Of a DNA stretch of 35,098 nt, positions 6,968 to 13,642 are shown in pieces (positions within the stretch are counted from its first letter, which is position 1; each line of letters begins with the position of its first letter). The DNA comes from an uncultured Prevotella sp. (GTDB lineage Bacteria; Bacteroidota; Bacteroidia; Bacteroidales; Bacteroidaceae): contig CALUGU010000022.1 in the NCBI GenBank assembly GCA_944320255.1, positions 1-35,098 of the forward strand. The letters are read 5' to 3'. The position numbers were made by a program, and so were the translations under genes. The notes beneath the pieces are model-generated. The model did not search any database, was not told the origin of the DNA, and worked only from the letters and a program-made list of their open reading frames with translations.

Positions 6968-9210
6968 AGTTCTATAATTTTATTTCCACTTAAAAAGTCG
7001 TCCCAATCTTTCTCGCTGAATAACTCTTTGTCGCCGTCGGACAAAGACAACAACCCCTCTTTAAGCATTTCGGGGCTTTGAGCCGTATTTATTTTCTTCA
7101 GGCTTTCACGCAACACGGCACTCTTGTCATCTATCTTTGCCATATCTCTCTTAAACTGTTCTTGCAGTTTTTTCAACTTCTTATCGTATGCCTTATGGGC
7201 TATTGCGCTTTTCTCTTGCAACGCCTTCAGGTTCGCCCACGACTCCAAAAGATTAACAGCTTTCTGTACGGCCACGTTTCCAGCGTCAGCCACGGCTGCA
7301 AGTTCGGCTTCTGAAACCGCCGGAACGTCATTCTCTTGTCCGTCGTATTCATAGCCGTCACCACCGTCGTGTCCTTCTATCCTTTGTGGACGAGTAGCAC
7401 AATCGGTCTGTTCATTGCCTTTACATGCCTTTTCGGCAAGTCTCTTTCTCATTTCTTCGTCATACGATAAAGCGTCAACCGCCCGCCGTGCCATATCAGT
7501 ATCTATGCTTATTGTTTCACGCAGAGTATCTGAGAAAAGCCTTATGTTCTGCCGTGTTTCCTCCGAAAGTTCGGTATCTTCAGGCTCAATTTGCACTGCC
7601 TTCATGTATTTGGCATCAAGTTTGCTGCTTGCAATCTGGCGGGCGACACGCAACAGTTGTATCATTCCCTCAAGATGTGGCAACATTTGCTTCTTAACCT
7701 CGGCGTTGACTTTCAGCTTACCCAGCATTTCCTTATTCAAACTGTCAAGTTTTTTCTTTATTTCCTTATGCTGGCTTTTGTTTTCTTGCAGGCTTTCTTT
7801 TGCCGCTTGGAGTTCGTCACTGTCAAGTTTGACATCCGTCTGCAAGTCTTCATATCGGGAAATGACTGGCTGGCAGACTTTATGCCAGTCGTAAATGTCA
7901 CGATTGTAACGCTTGCCAGCCGAGCCAAACGTAAATATGTTTACCAAGAAGAACGGTTTACTCGGTTTGCTGTCCTTTGCTTGCTGGTATTGCGCTTGAA
8001 GCCCGTTTAATGTTTGTTTGTTTTCTTCTATGCGCGAAGTGTAAACGTCTATGTTCAGCTGTGCGTCGGTCATATCCTTCTCTACCTGCTTGTATGCGGC
8101 GAGCAACTGGTCGCGACGTGTCTTCAAGCCTTTCACTTCATCGTCTTTATATATAGCTTCTGCGATGGCTTTCCATTCCGATGTAAGCACGGCATTGCTG
8201 TTACGGATGAACACTTCCGCCTTGGGTATGTAGAGGTCGTTCATAGTTTTATATATCAAAAGCAACCTTCCCATATCGCCTTTTATCTGCGTGGCGTCAC
8301 GTTTCACGCTGTTCTTCAGTACTACAAGGTCTTGTTTCAGCTCATTAGTTGCCGAACTTGCATCCAGATAATGCGAACCCATATTTAACGCAACCATCAA
8401 CAGACCGACTTTCTTGTTCCCTGCCTGCTTATAAGTGGCCGAAGACGACTTCAAAGACTGGATAAAACTGTCTTGTATTCCACTCATCAGAGTCTTGCAC
8501 TTTTCTGAAATCCTGTCGTAATCGAGCTTGACCTTCTGAAGCATTCCATGCACATCAAGCCATTCTACAGAGTCGAAATCAAAGAGTTCCGGGCTTACCG
8601 CCTTTATGCTGTCGCCGAATGTGTCGATCAACATTGTGGAGAATTGACGGTAAACGTCACAAATCTGTGTGCGGAGGCTTACGAAATCGGCCATGATTGA
8701 TTTCACTTGGTGCTTTGCACCGTCGTAAACATTCACGAGGTTTGAATAATTATCAAAAACAGCCTTTGCCTCGGTCTGCACCTTCACGGCTCCATGTGTT
8801 CCGACAATGGTGTTGAGAATGTTCCTCGCCGTCGCCGTTGTCATTGCGCCTGACAATACTTGAGCCACCGTGTCGTCAAGCAAGTCAAGCATATTCTTGC
8901 TTTCGTCCAAGCTGCTTTGAAGCAATGGGAACAACGAATCACACTCATTGTTCTCAATCAAACTGTCGATTTGATATTCCGACACCAACAAGTCACAGTT
9001 TTCATTATTATAAAACGCATTCTTGATAACAGCATCTCCTTTATAATGATTATACGCTTCATAAACGAGCCGACCGACTTCATACGAATCTTTTTCTATT
9101 CCATCATCATTCAACTCGTATGCCAAGTCAGCACGTGTCATTGTTGACTTGTCTTTATTTAGCTCATGCGCAATGTCGTGAATCCTTTTGTAAACCCTTT
9201 GTTTGTCCAT
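6964..9210 (-). CDS. Large coiled-coil protein of unknown function
   Basis: This 748-residue protein is predominantly helical, with no signal peptide and no nucleotide-binding motif that I can see. Residues 1-60 form a small charged N-terminal domain. About 90-340 are long amphipathic helices. About 358-415 and 440-535 are two heptad-rich coils separated by a hydrophobic stretch near 418-432 (KPFFLVNIFTFGSAG). Residues 598-632 are a Gly/Asp-rich linker, and 635-748 form a final helical region. A coil, hydrophobic hairpin, coil arrangement occurs in alpha-helical pore-forming toxins (ClyA, Hbl and XaxA types) but also in scaffold proteins, so function stays open. It lies 10 bases after the TonB-C gene and overlaps the DUF4112 gene by 4 bases. 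Confidence 0.85.
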   Translation of the reverse strand: MDKQRVYKRIHDIAHELNKDKSTMTRADLAYELNDDGIEKDSYEVGRLVYEAYNHYKGDAVIKNAFYNNENCDLLVSEYQIDSLIENNECDSLFPLLQSSLDESKNMLDLLDDTVAQVLSGAMTTATARNILNTIVGTHGAVKVQTEAKAVFDNYSNLVNVYDGAKHQVKSIMADFVSLRTQICDVYRQFSTMLIDTFGDSIKAVSPELFDFDSVEWLDVHGMLQKVKLDYDRISEKCKTLMSGIQDSFIQSLKSSSATYKQAGNKKVGLLMVALNMGSHYLDASSATNELKQDLVVLKNSVKRDATQIKGDMGRLLLIYKTMNDLYIPKAEVFIRNSNAVLTSEWKAIAEAIYKDDEVKGLKTRRDQLLAAYKQVEKDMTDAQLNIDVYTSRIEENKQTLNGLQAQYQQAKDSKPSKPFFLVNIFTFGSAGKRYNRDIYDWHKVCQPVISRYEDLQTDVKLDSDELQAAKESLQENKSQHKEIKKKLDSLNKEMLGKLKVNAEVKKQMLPHLEGMIQLLRVARQIASSKLDAKYMKAVQIEPEDTELSEETRQNIRLFSDTLRETISIDTDMARRAVDALSYDEEMRKRLAEKACKGNEQTDCATRPQRIEGHDGGDGYEYDGQENDVPAVSEAELAAVADAGNVAVQKAVNLLESWANLKALQEKSAIAHKAYDKKLKKLQEQFKRDMAKIDDKSAVLRESLKKINTAQSPEMLKEGLLSLSDGDKELFSEKDWDDFLSGNKIIEL

Positions 9211-9220
9211 AATATATTTT

Positions 9221-9634
9221 TTATTTGAGCCTAAATGTTACAGGTAAAGTATATCTTATATTAACGGCTGTGCCGTTCTGTCTGCCCGGTGTCCATTTCG
9301 GCATACTACTTATGACGCGGACAGCCTCTTTGTCCAATGAAGGTTCAAGGCCGCGAGTAACATTGACATTGGCGATAGAGCCTGTGACCGTAACCACGAA
9401 TTGTACGATTACGCGCCCTTGGATACCGTTCTTTGCTGCTTCAACAGGATAATTGATATTCTCTGACACCCAACTCATAAGCGCTCCTTGCCCGCCGGGA
9501 AAAGATGGTTGTTCTTCTACAACATCAAAAACTTTTGCATCTGCTGGCAACTGTTGGTTCTGCCCAGACGCATTTTGTCCGTAAACCGTTACGGCAAAAA
9601 GCATTAGAAATAATAAAACAAGATTCTTTTTCAT
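9221..9634 (-). CDS. Secreted TonB C-terminal domain protein, first gene of operon
   Basis: From the chosen start (MKKNLVLLF) the protein has 137 residues: a signal peptide of about 18 residues probably cut after VYG, a short Gln-rich linker, and a TonB C-terminal fold at about 45-137. The conserved pattern is present: YPVEAAKNGIQGRVIVQFVV, DKEAVRVISSMPKWTPG and TLPVTF. There is no N-terminal membrane anchor or proline-rich spacer, so it is not an energy-coupling TonB but one of the free periplasmic TonB-C proteins frequent in Bacteroidota. An upstream ATG at 9658 would add eight residues; the start at 9634 puts the charged n-region of the signal peptide first. It opens the operon with the coiled-coil and DUF4112 proteins. 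Confidence 0.85.
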   Translation of the reverse strand: MKKNLVLLFLMLFAVTVYGQNASGQNQQLPADAKVFDVVEEQPSFPGGQGALMSWVSENINYPVEAAKNGIQGRVIVQFVVTVTGSIANVNVTRGLEPSLDKEAVRVISSMPKWTPGRQNGTAVNIRYTLPVTFRLK

Positions 9635-9693
9635 AATTATAATATTAATGTTAAGCATTTGCTTCCTTCACACGGGTTGCACAGAAGGGCACG

Positions 9694-9933
9694 AAAAATG
9701 GCGGTGTGGGCTTCCGCTCACATTTTCCGAGAGTAAGGTTCTGGCAAAACCCGATAATGAAGAAAACATAAAAGAGGAATCCACACCGCCATAGACGGTG
9801 CGAACTCGCTCAAACATCGGATCATCATTACCAGGAAAGGTGAACTGCCAGATTCTACTCCCTGAATGCCGCTGTCTGCGCGTGTGCACAAAAATGTCGG
9901 CCGAGCCGCCAGCACTGAAGCCTCGGCTTGGCA
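9694..9933 (-). ncRNA. Candidate structured RNA (small RNA or operon leader)
   Basis: A good promoter (9938-9968) starts minus-strand transcription near 9933. AATGCC at 9930-9935 can pair with GGCATT at 9865-9870, enclosing GCCGAG/CTCGGC-type pairing. The 3' domain is a long imperfect hairpin: a 12-bp stem (9699-9709 with 9781-9791 at its core), further pairing TTCC/GGAA and an inner GGTTTT-GCC-AGAACC hairpin. It is followed at once by TTTTT (9694-9698), like an intrinsic terminator. The TonB-C gene starts 60 bases later and no other promoter is visible before it, so this may be an attenuator-type leader. A stand-alone small RNA such as a 6S-like RNA is the alternative. No covariance search was possible. 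Confidence 0.5.
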
Positions 9934-9937
9934 TTGG

Positions 9938-9968
9938 CAAAGATAGGAAAAATTCTTTTCGCCTACAA
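9938..9968 (-). promoter_or_regulatory. Promoter of the structured RNA and probably the 9634-5817 operon
   Basis: On the minus strand TATCTTTG (9938-9945) matches TAnnTTTG and TTG (9966-9968) lies 20 bases upstream. Both elements and the spacing agree with the Bacteroidota consensus. Confidence 0.75.
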
Positions 9969-10145
9969 CGTTTGCCGCCGTTTTTTGCGCATTCCCCTTT
10001 CATTTTTCTTCGTTATACGGGTGTTTTTATGCAAAATTACATCTTATGGGGCAAACGGCGGTTACGGATTTTGGTCTAAGTTGGACTAAATAAGTGAAGA
10101 ACGAAGAGTGAAAAGTGAAAAATCCAATGACCGGGAAGGAAGACA

Positions 10146-10211
10146 TTAAAAGCGAAAAGGGAGAAATCCGATACCTGCGTGGCATTTGGATTTTTCCCTT
10201 TTCGCTTTTAA
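10146..10211. terminator. Long palindrome downstream of tRNA-Thr
   Basis: Two 24-base arms (10146-10169 and 10188-10211), TTAAAAGCGAAAAGGGAGAA and following bases, are inverted copies with one mismatch around an 18-base loop. The element lies just past the 3' end of the minus-strand tRNA-Thr and probably ends its transcript. The adjacent bases 10092-10130 repeat GTGAAAA-type words found in other intergenic palindromes. Confidence 0.65.
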
Positions 10212-10231
10212 CTTTCCTTTATTAAAGGTTG

Positions 10232-10305
10232 AGCCTCTTGTCGGATTCGAACCAACGACCCCGAGATTACAAATCACGTGCTCTGGCCAACTGAGCTAAA
10301 GAGGC
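10232..10305 (-). tRNA. tRNA-Thr (anticodon UGU)
   Basis: On the minus strand a 7-bp acceptor stem GCCTCTT/AAGAGGC, a D arm TAGCTCAGTTGGCCAGAGCA, an anticodon loop TTTGTAA giving anticodon TGT, a short variable loop and a T arm GTTGGTTCGAATCCGAC are all present. The length is 74 nt, discriminator U, without encoded CCA. Confidence 0.97.
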
Positions 10306-10418
10306 GGGTGGGCAAGCTACTTGCATCGCGCCGCTACAACCAACTACCTTTGCTACGTTCCCGTCCTGGAGGATTCGAAGGGAGCTGGCCGTGCAAGACT
10401 TGCCCGTCTTTGCGGCTG

Positions 10419-10426
10419 CAAAAGTA
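10419..10426 (-). promoter_or_regulatory. Possible -7 element of tRNA-Thr
   Basis: TACTTTTG on the minus strand matches TAnnTTTG, about 115 bases before the mature tRNA. No well-placed TTG is visible. The leader at 10306-10418 holds no recognisable gene. Confidence 0.4.
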
Positions 10427-10540
10427 ATAAAAAGTTTGCAGACGGCGGCCGCCCGTGGTTGTTTTTCATATCTTTTTTAACTTATTTTCATTTATGGATG
10501 TGCGTGCGATGGCGGCCGATGCCGCATTGCCGCAGGACAA

Positions 10541-10625
10541 GAGACGGCTTTTTGCGCTCTAAAAGGGCGTAAAACGCACGGTAAAAGACCGTCTTTTGCA
10601 GGCTGAAACACGGCATATTGCAAAG
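10541..10625. repeat. Intergenic AAAAGAC-type palindromic element
   Basis: It contains GACGGCTTTTTGCGC, GGGCGTAAAACGCACGG and the palindrome AAAAGACCGTCTTTT (10583-10597), followed by a CGGCATATTGCAAAG word. It shares motifs with 600-710 and 23800-23880. The rest of 10427-10744 shows no gene. Confidence 0.55.
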
Positions 10626-10744
10626 CCGCTGACTGTCAGCCGGTTACGGACGGGCTGTTACGCAGTGTCAGCGACGGCGGCTGTCGTTTACACAAAAATA
10701 TCAAAAAAACGGAGCAGCCGCCGCGTTATGTTGTGGAAAATAAG

Positions 10745-10752
10745 TAATTTTG
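10745..10752 (+). promoter_or_regulatory. -7 promoter element upstream of the DUF4199 gene
   Basis: TAATTTTG matches TAnnTTTG and lies about 110 bases before the ATG at 10862. The leader between them (10765-10855) is a GTGAAAA/TTTTCAC-rich imperfect palindrome. A clear TTG at the right distance is lacking. Confidence 0.45.
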
Positions 10753-10861
10753 CAGACGTTTTAGTAAAAAAGTGAAAAACGAAAAGTGAAATGCTGAAAA
10801 CAATAATGCTTTTCAACCGACGGATTTTCACTTTTAGCTTTTAACTGTTAATTTCAATAAT

Positions 10862-11398
10862 ATGTCAATACGTGAGGATTACGAGCAACTGAAGGCTTAC
10901 GCGCGCACTGACGGGGCGATAGTCGGCGGCTTGTGGATTTTGAGCTTCGCCTTCTTCATCGGCGAGTTTTACAACCCGCTGTTCGGCTTCGCCATGATGT
11001 TCGTCGGCGTGTTCTCGCTTGTGTTTGCCGCCATGCGGCTGAAGCGTTACCGCGACAACGTGGCGGGAGGCGCGATTACGTTCGGGCGCGGACTGCTTTA
11101 CAGTATGCTTGTGTACTTCTACGCCGCACTGCTGATGGCTGCGGGGCAGTTCGTCTACTTCCAGTTCATCGACGGCGGTTTCCTCGTTTCGCAGTATGCC
11201 GGGATGGTGACTTCGCCCGAATACAAGGCGATGCTGTCTGCATACGGGGCCACAACGGACGACATGCAGGTGCTGATAGACAACCTTTCGGCGCTGCGCC
11301 CGATAGACATCGCGTTGCAGTTCTTCACGGCGAACATAATACTGGGCTTCTTCGTGAGCCTGCCCATCGCGGTGATGATGAAAAAGGTGAGAAGGTGA
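10862..11398 (+). CDS. DUF4199 domain membrane protein
   Basis: The 178 residues carry four probable membrane helices (about 18-38, 40-58, 75-103 and 150-172). Between the last two lies a polar loop with helical segments (EYKAMLSAYGATTDDMQ). The order matches DUF4199, a Bacteroidota inner-membrane family without an assigned role, usually found directly before a GT2 glycosyltransferase as here. A function in the same surface-glycan step is therefore plausible but inferred. The last residues, KKVRR, and the TGA stop lie in a GTGAGAAG tandem repeat that opens the intergenic region; the M3 peptidase at 15460 ends the same way. Confidence 0.88.
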   Translation: MSIREDYEQLKAYARTDGAIVGGLWILSFAFFIGEFYNPLFGFAMMFVGVFSLVFAAMRLKRYRDNVAGGAITFGRGLLYSMLVYFYAALLMAAGQFVYFQFIDGGFLVSQYAGMVTSPEYKAMLSAYGATTDDMQVLIDNLSALRPIDIALQFFTANIILGFFVSLPIAVMMKKVRR

Positions 11399-11466
11399 GA
11401 AGGTGAGAAAGTAAAACAGCCTGCAAGGCACTTGGATTTTTCGTTTTTCACTTTTAACTTTTAATT
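11391..11466. repeat. Tandem GTGAGAAG and imperfect palindrome between the DUF4199 and GT2 genes
   Basis: GGTGAGAA occurs three times in a row (about 11391-11412), then degenerates into AAAGTAAAAC. The other side has TTTTTCGTTTTTCACTTTTAACTTTTAATTT, an imperfect inverted partner. The left part overlaps the last codons of the DUF4199 gene. Confidence 0.5.
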
Positions 11467-11479
11467 TAAAATAGAAAAT

Positions 11480-12442
11480 ATGGACATATCTGTAATAATA
11501 CCTTTATATAATGAAGAGGAGTCGCTGCCCGAACTTTACTCGTGGATTGAGCGTGTGATGAAGGCTGGCGGCTTCACGTATGAGGTGATATTCGTCAACG
11601 ACGGTTCAACCGACGGCTCGTGGAGGGTGATAGAAGAATTGGGGCGCGACAACGGATGCGTCAAAGGCATCAAGTTCCGCCGCAACTACGGCAAGAGCCC
11701 GGCGCTCTACTGCGGCTTCAAGGAGGCGCAGGGCGACGTGGTGATAACGATGGACGCCGACCTGCAAGACTCGCCCGACGAGATACCCGGCCTGTACAAG
11801 ATGATAATGGAAGACGGGTACGACCTCGTGTCAGGCTACAAGCAGAAGCGTTACGACCCGCTGTCGAAGACGATACCGACGAAACTGTTCAACGCCACGG
11901 CGCGCAAGATAAGCGGCATAAAGAACCTGCACGACTTCAACTGCGGGCTGAAGGCCTACCGCCGCGACGTGGTGAAGAACATCGAGGTGTACGGCGAGAT
12001 GCACCGCTACATACCCTACTTGGCCAAGAACGCCGGCTTTACGAAGATCGGCGAGAAGGTGGTGCACCACCAGGCTCGCAAGTACGGCAAGTCGAAGTTC
12101 GGCCTCAACCGCTTCTTCAACGGCTACCTCGACCTCATCACGCTGTGGTTCCTCAGCAGCTTCGGCCGCAAGCCGATGCACGTGTTCGGCTTCCTCGGCA
12201 CGATAGTGTTCTTCATCGGCCTCGTCTCCGCCATCATCATCGGCGTAGACAAGCTCTACTCGCTCGCCCACGGCATACCGCAGAGGCTCGTAACGGAGTC
12301 GCCTTACTTCTACATCGCGCTGACGATGATGATGATAGGCACGCAGCTGTTCCTCGCCGGCTTCCTCGGCGACCTTATCAGCCGCAACTCCACTGACAGG
12401 AACGACTACCAGATAGAGGAAACCATAAGATGCGGAAAGTAA
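11480..12442 (+). CDS. GT2 family glycosyltransferase, GtrB/DPM1-like
   Basis: This 320-residue protein has an N-terminal GT-A domain (about 1-225) with SVIIPLYNEEESL, VNDGSTDGSW at 39-48 and the metal-binding DAD at 92-94 followed by LQDSPDEI. HDFNCGLKAYRRDV and the acceptor-side motif KYGKSKFG come later. Two membrane helices follow (about 230-255 and 270-298). This matches GtrB/ArnC/DPM1-like enzymes that transfer a sugar from an NDP donor to polyprenyl phosphate on the cytoplasmic face of the inner membrane. The sugar cannot be read from sequence. It follows the DUF4199 gene and overlaps the next gene by 13 bases. Confidence 0.92.
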   Translation: MDISVIIPLYNEEESLPELYSWIERVMKAGGFTYEVIFVNDGSTDGSWRVIEELGRDNGCVKGIKFRRNYGKSPALYCGFKEAQGDVVITMDADLQDSPDEIPGLYKMIMEDGYDLVSGYKQKRYDPLSKTIPTKLFNATARKISGIKNLHDFNCGLKAYRRDVVKNIEVYGEMHRYIPYLAKNAGFTKIGEKVVHHQARKYGKSKFGLNRFFNGYLDLITLWFLSSFGRKPMHVFGFLGTIVFFIGLVSAIIIGVDKLYSLAHGIPQRLVTESPYFYIALTMMMIGTQLFLAGFLGDLISRNSTDRNDYQIEETIRCGK

Positions 12443-12942
12443 AAAGTAACAAGCTGCCGGCCCTGTTGCTGGCTGCGGCGGCGATGATGCTGGCCGTGTC
12501 GTGCGCCTCGATAGACTGCCCGATGGACAGCCTCGTCTACACCCAGTACCAGCTGCGCACGGCAAGCGGCGCCGTGGACACCCTCGCCGACACGCTGACA
12601 ATATCGACGGTGAGGATTGACGGGCAAGACTCCGTGCTGATAAACAAAGACGTGAACATAACGGAGTTCTCGCTGCCCATAAGCTACGCGCAGGCGCAGG
12701 ACGTGTTCTTCATCGAGACCAAGGACAGCGTGGCGGAGACGGTGTGGCTCGACACGGTGACGGTGACGAAGGAGGACCACCCGCACTTCGAGTCGGTTGA
12801 CTGCTCCCCGGCATACTTCCACACGCTGACGGGCGTCAGCTACACACGCAACGCCCTCGACTCCGTTGTCATCGTAAACCCCGACGTTAATTATGACACA
12901 TCGAAAAAGCATTTCCACATATATTTCAAGCATCGCGATTAG
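12430..12942 (+). CDS. DUF6452 family lipoprotein
   Basis: The 170 residues begin with a basic n-region, a hydrophobic stretch (PALLLAAAAMMLAVS) and C25 as a probable lipidation site. The mature part starts CASIDCPMDSLVY, then a beta-rich domain with DTLADTLTISTVR, DSVLINKDVN and HFHIYFKH at the end. I recognise this as the DUF6452 family of Bacteroidota. The gene begins inside the end of the GT2 gene (13-base overlap) and its last 50 bases overlap the DUF6048 gene. This DUF6452-DUF6048 pairing is usual in Bacteroidales, and the two proteins probably act together at the cell envelope. Confidence 0.82.
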   Translation: MRKVKSNKLPALLLAAAAMMLAVSCASIDCPMDSLVYTQYQLRTASGAVDTLADTLTISTVRIDGQDSVLINKDVNITEFSLPISYAQAQDVFFIETKDSVAETVWLDTVTVTKEDHPHFESVDCSPAYFHTLTGVSYTRNALDSVVIVNPDVNYDTSKKHFHIYFKHRD

Positions 12943-13579
12943 CCTGCTGCTGCTCGTCCCCTGCTCCGCCGAGGCAAAAGGCGGCGCGGACGAGGCCAAG
13001 AACGACAGCGTGCCACTGTTCTGCGGCTTCGCCGTGTCGGTAGACTTGGTGGGGCCTGTGCAGATGCTCATCGGCGACTACGGCCAATACGAAGCCGCGG
13101 TGAGGGTGAACCTGAAAGACCGTTACTTCCCCACCGTTGAGCTTGGCATCGGCAAGGCCGACCACGAGAACGACGTGACGAGCATCAAGTACAAGACCAC
13201 CGCGCCGTATGCGAAAATAGGCGTTGACTTCAACTTGCTCAAGAACAAGCACGACATCTACCGCCTGTTCGCGGGAGTGAGGTACGCCTTCACTTCATAC
13301 AAGTACGACTTGACCCACCCCGGCATGGACGACCCCGTATGGGGCGGCACCGCGCCTTACGGAGGCGACGGGGTGAAATGCTCGTGCCAGTGGGTCGAGG
13401 CGGTCATCGGCGTTGACGCCAAGATGTGGGGGCCTGTCCACTTGGGATGGAGCCTGAGATACCGCAGCCGGTTGTCGTATGACGACGGCGAGCTTGGCAA
13501 TTCGTGGTACGTGCCAGGCTTCGGCAAGAGCGGCGGCAGCAACATAGGAGGCACGTTCAACGTAACGATAGACATCTGA
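12893..13579 (+). CDS. DUF6048 family outer-membrane-type protein
   Basis: The 228 residues have a cleavable signal peptide (about 1-28, with SAEA at its end) and then alternating beta segments ending in FNVTIDI, as expected of a small outer-membrane beta-barrel. Typical parts are LVGPVQMLIGDYGQYEAAVRVNLKDRYFPTVELGIGKAD and a long loop with HPGMDDPVWGG. (Residues quoted in parts: LVGPVQMLIGDYGQYEA; RYFPTVELGIGKAD.) It fits DUF6048. The start overlaps the upstream DUF6452 gene by 50 bases in another frame. A start further in would lose part of the signal peptide, so the overlap seems real. Confidence 0.8.
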   Translation: MTHRKSISTYISSIAISLLLLVPCSAEAKGGADEAKNDSVPLFCGFAVSVDLVGPVQMLIGDYGQYEAAVRVNLKDRYFPTVELGIGKADHENDVTSIKYKTTAPYAKIGVDFNLLKNKHDIYRLFAGVRYAFTSYKYDLTHPGMDDPVWGGTAPYGGDGVKCSCQWVEAVIGVDAKMWGPVHLGWSLRYRSRLSYDDGELGNSWYVPGFGKSGGSNIGGTFNVTIDI

Positions 13580-13642
13580 CGCCTTAAACGTACAAGGGCA
13601 ACCATGACGGACTAACGAACTACCTAAACAATTAAGGAAACA

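Noticed and set aside
9668-10003. A 111-codon minus-strand open frame over the promoter and structured RNA
   Set aside because: It starts upstream of the predicted transcription start, overlaps the promoter and both hairpin domains, and its translation has no signal, domain or periodicity. The RNA interpretation explains the inverted repeats better.
10306-10420. A T-loop-like GATTCGAAGG in the tRNA-Thr leader, considered as a second or degenerate tRNA
   Set aside because: The bases beside the loop do not form a T stem on either strand, and no acceptor or anticodon stem could be found around it.
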